Assembly: GCA_964603655.1 (NCBI GenBank)
Contig: CAZRVZ010000053.1
Location: 1 to 45,086, forward strand
Source of the DNA: JACPWY01 sp964603655
GTDB lineage: Bacteria; Bdellovibrionota; FAC87; UBA2466
Reading direction: 5' to 3'
Length of the DNA stretch: 45,086 bases
Both the position numbers and the translations under genes were made by a program. Under the pieces are notes generated by a model. The model ran no database searches. It was not told where the DNA came from and was given only the letters and a program-made list of their open reading frames with translations. Shown piece after piece: positions 27,283 through 35,167 of the stretch (its first letter is position 1; each line of letters opens with the position of its first letter).

Positions 27283-27968
27283 AGGAGGCCCAATTGAAAA
27301 AGTGACTCCACCACCACTACCGAGGTGGTCCGATCCTCCTGATAAACCCGCATTCTAATCTCTGGCACCACACTGACAGATGACGAAAGAATATAGTTCG
27401 ACATTCCCACACCCGTCTCGATGTAAACTTGCCGGTCTTTGGCAAATCGAACTCCAGCCCCCAGAGATCCATGAATATCGAAGTGAATTAGTTTCTCGTC
27501 ACCCCAGGCATATTTGCCGTAGATCGGTGAAAACACATACGCGCTTCCCAGTTGGAGACGGGATGATTGGGCGTCGGGTTGAAAATGAGTCTGTTCGCGA
27601 ATCTCACGTGCCAGACTCGATTCCTCGGGGAATGCCCACGTGGCTCTGAGTATTTCCCAGCCGTGTTTCTCTGAAAAATTAAATCGGGCGCCCGCGCCAA
27701 TAAAATAATTGTTATAAAAATCCCGGCGTTCGCCCATCCCCAAAAACGGACCGGAGATCTGGAATCGACCGGCCCTGGTGATGGCCCTGTTCTGAACAAT
27801 GGGAATCGCACGACTTTCCGATTCACTTTGGATCAGTTTGTCCCAGGTCGACGATACCGGGCTTTCCACAGAGGACTTATCTGAGCCTTGGGCCGCACGC
27901 ATAACGCCCAGAAGTGTCAAACAAACAAATGCCATTCGGATCGATCCATCAAGCCTCTCGCGGAACAT
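27270..27968 (-). CDS. Outer-membrane beta-barrel protein of a myxobacterial type
   Basis: The product is 232 residues. GAGG five bases before the ATG at 27968 supports that start; an internal ATG at 27935 would give a tidier signal peptide (AFVCLTLLGVMRAAQGS). After it, VQNRAITRAGRFQIS and the following strands resemble the N-terminal signature of small outer-membrane barrels common in Myxococcota that often sit beside AgmX-type genes. Alternating strands continue to a hydrophobic C-terminus (LFQLGLLWLL). It overlaps both neighbours. Likely an outer-membrane part of the same machine. Confidence 0.6.
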   Translation of the reverse strand: MFRERLDGSIRMAFVCLTLLGVMRAAQGSDKSSVESPVSSTWDKLIQSESESRAIPIVQNRAITRAGRFQISGPFLGMGERRDFYNNYFIGAGARFNFSEKHGWEILRATWAFPEESSLAREIREQTHFQPDAQSSRLQLGSAYVFSPIYGKYAWGDEKLIHFDIHGSLGAGVRFAKDRQVYIETGVGMSNYILSSSVSVVPEIRMRVYQEDRTTSVVVVESLFQLGLLWLL

Positions 27969-28968
27969 AACGTACCTCGATAAATTCGCCGGGTTTCAGC
28001 TCCAGAGCAGCCGGCTCGGTTACGTGAATCTCGTTGTTGCCCTCGTCGTAGCGAATGAGATCGCGAGGCCATGACTTGCCCCTCACCCAAAACTCCAGAG
28101 TGTCCATTTGGGGAGAACGACTGAGGATAATCCGGCTGCTTTTTGCAAACATTTCTTTGGCCATTTCACGCAGCGTCCCTCCATCGAACCGGCAGAGTTC
28201 AAATCCCCGGAACACATAGTGAGAAAGCATTCGATTCAGATTCACACCCACCTTGAACGAAGATGGAAAACAGGGCGCCCCATCCTTTAGATGGGAAAGT
28301 CCCACGATCTCATAACGAAACGGAGACAGTGGAAACGTCAGTGCCGCCAGGAATTCCAGTCGGTCATTGGCAAAATTTAGTTCCTCTTCCACCGATGGAA
28401 ATAGTTCTCGATTCCTGAGGTAAACAAAATAGGCCCATTGAGGAGCGGTAATATCGGGAGAAAAAAAACCCATTCCATCGGTCACTTTCGTCAGGGTTTT
28501 AACGGGGGTTCGCGACTCGGGGCCATCCTTATCGAGCTTCGATCGGATCCATCCCAATCCATTCTCCAAAAAAACACGGCTTTTTTCAGGCCACAAAGGC
28601 CGAGGCACACCCTCCTTTTTTGGGTGAAACGCAACCTGGCTCGCTGTTTCGCTATCCAATACCAGTGAAAAGTGCACATCGTCATACGACTGGGCTGGAC
28701 TAAAAAATGTCTCCAAAAACGGCCAGACCGCTTTTTTGGAATCATCAACCACATCCATCATCGTTTTGAGTGGATAAAAAACAAAACTCACATGAACGCT
28801 ACCGGATGGGACAGCATACCGAAAACGCTCCACCACGGGTTCAGTCTTTTTAGGTGGAGGCGGTGAACCGACCAAAAGGGGACTAACAAAGTGCAGTTCG
28901 CCTCCACACGAATTGAGGCCAGAAATCAGGATCGTCACGACCGTAATGGCCACAAAGAAACTTTTCAT
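27949..28968 (-). CDS. Lipoprotein related to the next gene, vWA-like fold with lost metal site
   Basis: The 339-residue product has a signal peptide with a lipobox-like LNSC (cysteine 21). It parallels the lipoprotein encoded just upstream (28965-30068): both have a proline-rich linker, an F-x-Y start, a G-S-V strand, a helical middle with paired cysteines and a C-terminal beta domain with an L-I-R/Y-R-Y-D core and a final Y. The strand that bears DxSxS in vWA domains reads VFYPLKTMMD here, so a metal ion site is absent. I infer tandem duplication followed by specialisation. Role unknown; ATGA overlap with its neighbour shows coupling. Confidence 0.6.
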   Translation of the reverse strand: MKSFFVAITVVTILISGLNSCGGELHFVSPLLVGSPPPPKKTEPVVERFRYAVPSGSVHVSFVFYPLKTMMDVVDDSKKAVWPFLETFFSPAQSYDDVHFSLVLDSETASQVAFHPKKEGVPRPLWPEKSRVFLENGLGWIRSKLDKDGPESRTPVKTLTKVTDGMGFFSPDITAPQWAYFVYLRNRELFPSVEEELNFANDRLEFLAALTFPLSPFRYEIVGLSHLKDGAPCFPSSFKVGVNLNRMLSHYVFRGFELCRFDGGTLREMAKEMFAKSSRIILSRSPQMDTLEFWVRGKSWPRDLIRYDEGNNEIHVTEPAALELKPGEFIEVRYVPREA

Positions 28969-30068
28969 GGAGTCGGCCTTGGCGTTGGACTAGGCTGCCC
29001 TTGAGGAGTCGGGCTTCCTGAAAACTCAGGAGATATGGGTTCCAGAAAATAACTCGCTTCGAGCAGATCCCCATCCGCCAACGAAGCAGGTGCCCCTTTA
29101 AAGACAACTTCATTCGTTTTCAAATCCACTTCGTAATCGTCTCCGTAACGATAAAGATGGGCCCCGGCTCTCAGGGTCATTGTCCAGGGCTCAAATGGGC
29201 GTTGGGAAAGAATCAGCCTTTGCTTGAGGGCTAAGATGGCCTCAAAAAGTTTCTCCTCCCATCGGTTCCAGGTCGGATCACACAGATTCGCGGTCGTGAG
29301 ACTGGCAAATCGCACTAACTTCAGCAGATCGATAAATCGCTTTGCCGCGTGAAACTCCTGGCAGTGACTCACACTACCCGGAGCGTTGCGTGATACCGCC
29401 AGAACATGGGTCTGAAAAAGACCACGGGTCGTCTCAATTCCTAAGTTCATGCCCAAAACTTGCTTTTTGAGGGCGGAATCATCCAAAGCAGGATCGACGT
29501 CGTGTCCCAGGACGAACACCAGAAAGAGTGGATTGTGATCGCGTCCCTTAAATGCTTCGTGGGAAAGCCCTATCGCCGTGGATTGGAACGGATCGGGATA
29601 CCCCTTCTCACGATAGTCCCCGCCGGTTCTCTGCGTGAAATAGGGAATATGCTCCTCGGGGCTTTCGCTAAACCGATCGAACAGCTCCCCCAGATGCAGG
29701 CGAGAATCCAGATCGTTAGCCATAAAGTTTTTGGGCATACTCGCGCGCGGGGTGGTGGCGACCTGTAAACGCCAATTTAGCCGTCTGGCGGACGGGCCAC
29801 TCCAACGGGTGACGAATTGGGCGTAGGAGGTATCAAAAAAAGAAATCCCAGCCTCAAAAGACTCGGTATTGTCGACAACCAGAAGCACGTCGACCGATCC
29901 CATCGGCTGGCGGTAGAGGAATCTATCCACCTGAATGCCCGGGCGCGGTGGCGCGCTTCTCTCGATAACCTTTTCCTTCATGTTAATGATCTGCGTGGGA
30001 GTGCACGCTGAGAATAGAAACACGCCAGCGGCGAAAACATAGCGCTTGATGCGTTGAGACCCGCTCAT
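28965..30068 (-). CDS. Lipoprotein with vWA-like domain
   Basis: The 367-residue product has a lipobox-like FSAC (cysteine 22). The strand VDVLLVVDNTESF (59-71) matches the first metal-site motif of von Willebrand A domains, with DNTES in place of DxSxS, so the site is slightly altered but may still bind metal. Conserved ATT, LGHD and LAVSR segments suggest the rest of the vWA sheet. The C-terminal region (about 290-350) is a beta domain typical of large deltaproteobacterial vWA proteins, followed by a Pro/Ser/Thr tail. vWA domains usually mediate protein contacts. It overlaps the FliF/FliG-like gene by four bases. Confidence 0.65.
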   Translation of the reverse strand: MSGSQRIKRYVFAAGVFLFSACTPTQIINMKEKVIERSAPPRPGIQVDRFLYRQPMGSVDVLLVVDNTESFEAGISFFDTSYAQFVTRWSGPSARRLNWRLQVATTPRASMPKNFMANDLDSRLHLGELFDRFSESPEEHIPYFTQRTGGDYREKGYPDPFQSTAIGLSHEAFKGRDHNPLFLVFVLGHDVDPALDDSALKKQVLGMNLGIETTRGLFQTHVLAVSRNAPGSVSHCQEFHAAKRFIDLLKLVRFASLTTANLCDPTWNRWEEKLFEAILALKQRLILSQRPFEPWTMTLRAGAHLYRYGDDYEVDLKTNEVVFKGAPASLADGDLLEASYFLEPISPEFSGSPTPQGQPSPTPRPTP

Positions 30069-31738
30069 TGCACCAAGCCTTCCCGAGCAACCTCTCTGTA
30101 CAGAGTCAGGAACTCGAATCGCGCCTTTAACTGTCTGGCTTCGATTTCGGATGACTTCGTATTTCCACCGACCGCAAGTCCTCGCCGAACAGTGGATAGG
30201 CGCTCCTGCAACGTCTTGGGAAGACTGGCCAAAACACGAGCTCCAAGCAACGGCGTCGAGAGCGCCAAGAGGCTCCTTAAACTTTCGAAATCCATTCGCA
30301 TGCAGATTTCAGCCAAGCCCCTCTGGTCGAGCGTTGCAATCAACGCCTCAGCAGACAGAATATTCTGCAGACGCCCTGTCTTCTTATCCCCCATGTTCTC
30401 GTCAAGGCGTTTTGCTAGCGCCTTGCCTTCATCGGGGCTTAAGTACAACGCAAATTCATCCAACGCCACCTCCGCAGCATCCTTCGCATCGCGATTACCG
30501 AGTGCGCCGGTACTCACAAGCTTTGTCAGGCTCTTACTGAGCACGTCCTTCGCGTTCATCTGATTCTCGTGACTCATCGATCCCAATTCAGCGATATCGG
30601 CGCCCAATCGAACTCGAGCGTCCGATGTCAAACCGCCTAGTACCGTCGGTAAACAGGACTGTGGCAATGCCGAAAGCAATGCTGCCCGGGAGACGCCTTC
30701 TTCGAGCAACCCGAACAGTTTAAGCAGCTGGGACTCGCTCAGGCGCTTTAAAATAACCAGCGGGTTCGCCTCCTCCTCTTTGCGCCTCCAATGCGCAGCA
30801 TTTAAGGAGTCGTAAATCCATCTTCTGTTTTCGGCGGGTACCGTATCCGCCGGGCTCCGGTAATCCAATGAAGAGATCCTCTCAAGCGCCAGGGATGTAA
30901 AACTCAAGTGTTTCGTAAGTGCTTCAGCCGGAAGAATGGATAATACCCGACCCAGGGACTCTTTGTCGGTGGAGCGCGCCAGGTCTTCAATCCACCAGGC
31001 TAAATCGAGGGCTTTGTTCTGAATCAGATCGGCCGCAAATAGATTCAAATCGGCCTGTGCCGTCGATTTATCAATGGGTGAAACCTGTGCAAACGGCCTA
31101 TTCAGCTCGACTAACTGCCTCGCCGAGTCCAACGCCATTTGACGTCGGTGGCGAAGTATCATCATGGCTGTAAAGAAGCCAACGAGCGCGAACATAAGGA
31201 GAGACAGGGGCCACGCGATCTCTTTGACTAACGCCAGAGCAGTCTGGCCCACTTTTCCGGAAGAAAGATAAGCTCCCGGAAATGGGCCGCCGTTTTTTAA
31301 TTCCTTAACGTGTATATTGATGGGTACGGAAACCTCATTGGCGAGTCGATACCCCACAATCTCCTTCAGAGTTTGTCGATGACTCAGTGGAACACGGGGG
31401 TGGATGAGCAGCTTTACGCTCACGGCTCTGAGTTCCTGCGCACCGGCGATAGCCCCACCGGACATATTACCAACAGAAAAGCCCAAACTTTCGGCGTCAT
31501 CAGCTGCCAAACGTGCTCCGAATACGGGTTCAACCTGAAAACTCGGACAATCCTCGCCGCAATTCTGCAACAGCAGAGCCTCGATAACGGGTGACAGTTT
31601 TTCCCGAATCTCAGTCGATTCGCGAACGCTATCCCTTGCCACCGGCTCCCTTGCCACCAGATCCAGTGCCAAAAGACTTGGCGCATCGAAGAAGAAACCC
31701 GATAGAACTAAAACAAGAACATACCGGACGCGTGTCAT
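30065..31738 (-). CDS. FliF-like ring segment joined to FliG-like region (rotor-like membrane protein)
   Basis: The 557-residue product begins with a signal peptide or N-terminal helix. A periplasmic part follows; residues 105-147 (AVSVKLLIHPRVPLS onwards, ending INIHVKEL) fit the last ring-building motif of FliF before its second membrane helix. A membrane helix lies at about 173-195. The cytoplasmic 345 residues look like FliG: a middle armadillo-type segment (LPTVLGGLTSDARVRLGADI at 363-382) and a C-terminal segment (ICMRMDFESLRSLL, then GARVLASLPKTLQERL and SSEIEARQ). In flagella FliG is the rotor face that contacts MotA. Here one polypeptide combines a reduced FliF and FliG, directly beside MotA and MotB genes. 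Homology is by eye. Confidence 0.65.
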   Translation of the reverse strand: MTRVRYVLVLVLSGFFFDAPSLLALDLVAREPVARDSVRESTEIREKLSPVIEALLLQNCGEDCPSFQVEPVFGARLAADDAESLGFSVGNMSGGAIAGAQELRAVSVKLLIHPRVPLSHRQTLKEIVGYRLANEVSVPINIHVKELKNGGPFPGAYLSSGKVGQTALALVKEIAWPLSLLMFALVGFFTAMMILRHRRQMALDSARQLVELNRPFAQVSPIDKSTAQADLNLFAADLIQNKALDLAWWIEDLARSTDKESLGRVLSILPAEALTKHLSFTSLALERISSLDYRSPADTVPAENRRWIYDSLNAAHWRRKEEEANPLVILKRLSESQLLKLFGLLEEGVSRAALLSALPQSCLPTVLGGLTSDARVRLGADIAELGSMSHENQMNAKDVLSKSLTKLVSTGALGNRDAKDAAEVALDEFALYLSPDEGKALAKRLDENMGDKKTGRLQNILSAEALIATLDQRGLAEICMRMDFESLRSLLALSTPLLGARVLASLPKTLQERLSTVRRGLAVGGNTKSSEIEARQLKARFEFLTLYREVAREGLVQ

Positions 31739-31748
31739 ACTTACCTCG

Positions 31749-32408
31749 TTAATAGATCAACAGAGTTACTCTTCGATTCGGAGCTAAAATATCGGAATCA
31801 GAATTCTCCGTGCGTGCGCGCGAGGGTCGCGTGTCCGCATAGGCCCGAACCATCATTTTTCCTTCCGCTAAGCCCTGTGTCTTTAGATAATGGAGCACGC
31901 TCACTCCACGCGCTGACGATAACGACCAATTGCTCGGAAACAGTGAGGTGTTGATGGGCCGGCTGTCGGTATGCCCCTCGACGGCCAAATGGTATTGCTT
32001 TTCGAACCCCCTCAAAAGGGATGAAAACGCGGCTAAAACCCGTCGGCCGTTTTCATCCAAAGTTGCCTGTCCCGAAGGGAATAAGATCACCTCGCTGAAC
32101 TGTATCAAGAGCCCCTCATCGCTGAGACGCGTCGAAACCTGGGCCTGCAGGGAACTTCTCGAAATCTCGGCATCCAGATTTTTTTTCATTTCGCCGAGCG
32201 ACGTTGACTGGCTCGAATTGAATTGACCGCTCAACATCTCGAACTTCGTTCGACTGAGCACCGACATGGATAGCAGCAACGAAAAAAATATAAAAAGCAA
32301 AGTGATGAGATCGGCATACGCGACAATCCACCCCTCTTCACTCTCCTCTTCACGGCGAGAAAGTCTCAGGGTCATAAGCCGCTGAGTAATGGACGAGGAT
32401 CGACTCAT
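31749..32408 (-). CDS. MotB-family stator protein
   Basis: MotB anchors the stator to peptidoglycan and carries the ion-binding aspartate. The 219-residue product has WIVAYADLITLLFIFFSLLL, with D33 as the ion-carrying residue, then a short linker that includes a possible plug (about 52-75), then an OmpA-like peptidoglycan-binding domain with EGHTDSRPIN (D148), FPSNWSLSSAR (R167) and NRRVTLLIY at the end. The signature SNW-LSSAR is that of MotB rather than of plain OmpA or TolR. It overlaps the motA-like gene by four bases. The membrane helix is polar-poor with no clear sodium or proton diagnosis. Confidence 0.88.
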   Translation of the reverse strand: MSRSSSITQRLMTLRLSRREEESEEGWIVAYADLITLLFIFFSLLLSMSVLSRTKFEMLSGQFNSSQSTSLGEMKKNLDAEISRSSLQAQVSTRLSDEGLLIQFSEVILFPSGQATLDENGRRVLAAFSSLLRGFEKQYHLAVEGHTDSRPINTSLFPSNWSLSSARGVSVLHYLKTQGLAEGKMMVRAYADTRPSRARTENSDSDILAPNRRVTLLIY

Positions 32409-33271
32409 GTCGCGCTCGACATTTCAGGCGTCGCCTGGCGGCCCTCTCCATTAGCACCGCCGATCTTGGATTGAGTCGGTGTCACACCATCGGGCCCGAG
32501 TTTTTTCAGAGGGGACTCAAGGGATAATTCCGTTATTTTCAGCGCCTCTTTAATAAAATGCGGATCGGCTCTTTGAGACAGAGATACAATCCAGCGGGTG
32601 ACGAGCTCGTTTCGTTTGTTGAACAGATCCCGGTAGCCACCAAAAAACCGTTGAAGGGGGGAGTACACCATCGTGAAGCTAATGAGACCGTACAGCGTTC
32701 CCTGCATCGCCAGCGCCATACCGCTACTGATCTTGGAATAATCGTTCATGTTTTGGAGGAGCTTCACCATGCCCACCACCGTCGCCAACATTCCAAAATA
32801 GGGGGCCATTTTTGCGAGAAATCCAATAAAATTAGAGACGCTCCGCCAGTGCGCATCCTCGGCCTCAATTCTCTGCGCGAGCAATTCACCAATCTCATCC
32901 GCCGAGAAACGGGAAACAAAAAGCCCTGTCGCATAGCGCACAAAACTATCCGAATGCGCCTCGGAAAGAGTGGCTATCTGACTCACGCTGAGATGGCCAG
33001 TGTTACCGGTTGTTGCGGCTTGTAACTCCTCTGCCAGATCACTGAACTCTCGCCTTCTAACCTCGACTATCCGGGAAGTCGCATACCTCCAGTTCACCCT
33101 CTCGCGGAGAAACAGAATCGAGACACAGATGGGTGTCAGAAACACCAACAGAGCCGCCTTGATATCGAGATATCCGTGAAAAGTTTCGCCGGAATCGGAT
33201 AACGAAAAAACCAAAATTGCGACGATTGCAACCAGCGCACCCAATCGCAGAAACACTCCAAAGTTTTTCAT
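32405..33271 (-). CDS. MotA-family stator protein
   Basis: MotA forms the five-fold ring around MotB and pushes FliG. The 288-residue product has two N-terminal helices (about 10-22 and 39-55), a cytoplasmic domain (about 56-148) and two more helices. Helix 3 carries the MotA signature AKMAPYFGMLATVVGM with P157 in the place of the E. coli P173, and helix 4 carries ALAMQGTLYGLISFTMVYSPL with P205 in the place of P222. A 50-residue polar tail is extra. The family is shared with ExbB and TolQ, but the four-helix plan and MotB partner favour MotA. Start overlaps the TPR gene stop. Confidence 0.87.
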   Translation of the reverse strand: MKNFGVFLRLGALVAIVAILVFSLSDSGETFHGYLDIKAALLVFLTPICVSILFLRERVNWRYATSRIVEVRRREFSDLAEELQAATTGNTGHLSVSQIATLSEAHSDSFVRYATGLFVSRFSADEIGELLAQRIEAEDAHWRSVSNFIGFLAKMAPYFGMLATVVGMVKLLQNMNDYSKISSGMALAMQGTLYGLISFTMVYSPLQRFFGGYRDLFNKRNELVTRWIVSLSQRADPHFIKEALKITELSLESPLKKLGPDGVTPTQSKIGGANGEGRQATPEMSSAT

Positions 33272-33894
33272 GGCACGTCTCCCCCAGAGGGCATTCCATC
33301 TTGAATCTTCATCAGGGCCTCATCGATCAGCGGATTGCCTGGGTCCAGTTCGCGCGCCCTTTTAAACGACAGTGAGGCCATTTTTTTCTCGCCAATTTTT
33401 CGGTAGAGAGTGCCCTGCATGAGAAACAGGCGCGCCTGGTCGGGATACTGCTCTAAAAGCGGGGAAAGACGAATGAGCGCCTCGTTATGCTGTCCCTGGG
33501 AGAACAACCTCTGCACAGATTCAACACCACGCAAGTAGGAGAGCTTCGGCTTTACGTTTTTGTCCATGTTAGCGGGGAGCTTACCCTCGTGCAGCAACTC
33601 ATCCGCCTGGGTGGCCGAGCCGATTCCGCTCCCATCGTTTGCTCCGTCCGTGGGCTGGGTTTCAATCACCAGGTTTTCCGGCGGATGGTTTAAGGGAATG
33701 ACTAAGTTCTCCTTTTTGCCCGATTGCATGTCCTCGGTTCTGAAGGTGAGATTACGGGCTGAACTACCGTGCATACCCATCGGCGGCTCAATCCACAGCT
33801 TGGTCTTTTTTTGCACGCACGAACAGAGGGGGACGGCCAGCAATAGGAGTCTGCAGAAGGGGATACTTAATTTCTTGGCCATAGTCTTTACCAA
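33268..33894 (-). CDS. TPR lipoprotein
   Basis: The product is about 205 residues. The lipobox LCSC follows a short hydrophobic stretch, so it should be lipid-anchored. A low-complexity region of about 100 residues leads to two or three TPR units in the C-terminal third (QHNEALIRLSPLLEQYPDQA and KKMASLSFKRARELDPGNP). The start is either a TTG at 33894, with GAAGGG about ten bases ahead, or the ATG at 33882, which gives a cleaner signal peptide. A TPR lipoprotein beside a stator recalls the pilotins and gliding-motor adaptors, but no specific family is recognised. Confidence 0.7.
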   Translation of the reverse strand: MVKTMAKKLSIPFCRLLLLAVPLCSCVQKKTKLWIEPPMGMHGSSARNLTFRTEDMQSGKKENLVIPLNHPPENLVIETQPTDGANDGSGIGSATQADELLHEGKLPANMDKNVKPKLSYLRGVESVQRLFSQGQHNEALIRLSPLLEQYPDQARLFLMQGTLYRKIGEKKMASLSFKRARELDPGNPLIDEALMKIQDGMPSGGDVP

Positions 33895-35165
33895 TTGATA
33901 TTTCCCTTCGCCATTAACGCCAACCCACCTAATTTTCCAATGTCGCTGCCGGGAGCATTTTGAAATGTCCCGTCCGGCTGTTGCGTCAGCACCTGAGAGC
34001 CGGCCACCTGCGCCGGCAGAATGTACATGGGAGTGAGACTGACCGAGAATCGTTGCATCATCGTCAATTCGGGCCCGACACCAATGTAGGCGGTGACGAC
34101 CCCAGCCGAAATGACCGTGCCCAGTTCTCCGGAAATCGAATACCGGGCCGAGCTGATATTGTAGGGATTAAACATGTATCGAAACTGGGGCGCGACTCGA
34201 ATGGCAAACGGCAAGGGTTTGCCTCGAATGGGACCGGTCGCCATATTCACGGCCGCTCCGAAAATAAATCCGAAGCGCTTACGCCCTCTATCATAGCGTT
34301 CGCCGATCAGCAGATCGACCGACGGGTAAAAAAGCGGTGACGTTCCCGATCCCGTATTAATAGAGGGCATGTACAATACGCCCGGAGCAAGAACAGTCGT
34401 AAAGGCGATTTCGCCGATAAGCACCCGAGACAGTGCATCACTCTGCTCTAGGGAATTGCTTCCGCTATTTACTAACTGCTCACGCGACGCAACCACGTCG
34501 CTGGTGGAATACTCTGCGGCCCAGCTTACCTCTTTTCGCGAGGACTCAACCAGTCGCGCCCGCAATTGGAAATCTTCGGGCGTGTAACTCACCTCGATAA
34601 ACAGCAGGTGTTTGGCTCCCAATTCGCTGGCGAGTCGATACGGGCGCACCGGATCGGAATTCTGTTCCTCGTAACGAAGTCGGCCATCCGCCTCTCGAAT
34701 GAGACGTGACTGCTCACAGGATGGGCAATCCTTCAAACGCAGGGTCTTGGAAGTCAAAAGGATGCGCTCCAGTTTATTACGCAGGCTCTTTTCATACCCT
34801 TCCGGCAAAGCCCCCGTTAGGCGCACCTCATACAGCACGAGATCGGTTGCGATCTGTTCTAATTTTGGGATGTCCCGGCCGAAAAGACTGACCACTTCGT
34901 TTTCGGCCTTTTCAAATGTTACTCTGAGCCACTCCACTCCCGGTTCATAGGGCGGGGCACTATTCACCCTACTCGTGACGGGTGCCGGAACAGCCTCAAC
35001 GGAGCGTTGTTCCACCTTTTTTTGAATGGGAGAGGAGCCCAGTTTTTCACCTGGATCCGCACTGTTTCTGCTACCAAACCCGGTGGGCACGGAAAAGCCT
35101 TGGGCTGAAACCAGGCACAAAACCAAGAGGGACAGGGAAAATACTACTGATTGTGAAAACGCCAT
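33888..35165 (-). CDS. CsgG/FlgO-like periplasmic domain joined to a beta-barrel
   Basis: The 425-residue product has a signal peptide (AFSQSVVFSLSLLVLCLVSAQG), a linker, then an alpha/beta domain (about 95-235). Its pattern (ATDLVLYEVRL, LRNKLERILL, ELGAKHLLFIEVSY, LRARLVESSRKEVSW) fits the family that includes CsgG and the flagellar outer-membrane factor FlgO. A CPSC pair lies near 148-151. From about 255 to the end the sequence alternates like an outer-membrane barrel. The combination would place a ring-capable domain under an outer-membrane pore or anchor. It overlaps the TPR gene by seven bases and starts two bases after the barrel gene stops. Confidence 0.6.
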   Translation of the reverse strand: MAFSQSVVFSLSLLVLCLVSAQGFSVPTGFGSRNSADPGEKLGSSPIQKKVEQRSVEAVPAPVTSRVNSAPPYEPGVEWLRVTFEKAENEVVSLFGRDIPKLEQIATDLVLYEVRLTGALPEGYEKSLRNKLERILLTSKTLRLKDCPSCEQSRLIREADGRLRYEEQNSDPVRPYRLASELGAKHLLFIEVSYTPEDFQLRARLVESSRKEVSWAAEYSTSDVVASREQLVNSGSNSLEQSDALSRVLIGEIAFTTVLAPGVLYMPSINTGSGTSPLFYPSVDLLIGERYDRGRKRFGFIFGAAVNMATGPIRGKPLPFAIRVAPQFRYMFNPYNISSARYSISGELGTVISAGVVTAYIGVGPELTMMQRFSVSLTPMYILPAQVAGSQVLTQQPDGTFQNAPGSDIGKLGGLALMAKGNINW

Positions 35166-35167
35166 TT

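Noticed and set aside
32405..33271. Calling the MotA-like gene ExbB or TolQ
   Set aside because: It has four membrane helices in MotA order and its partner has the MotB peptidoglycan-binding domain, whereas ExbB and TolQ have three helices and a TolR/ExbD partner.
31749..33271. Zorya-type anti-phage system (ZorA/ZorB)
   Set aside because: ZorA has a very long coiled-coil tail and ZorB sits beside ZorC/D or ZorE nucleases or helicases. Here the tail is only about 50 residues and no such genes are present.
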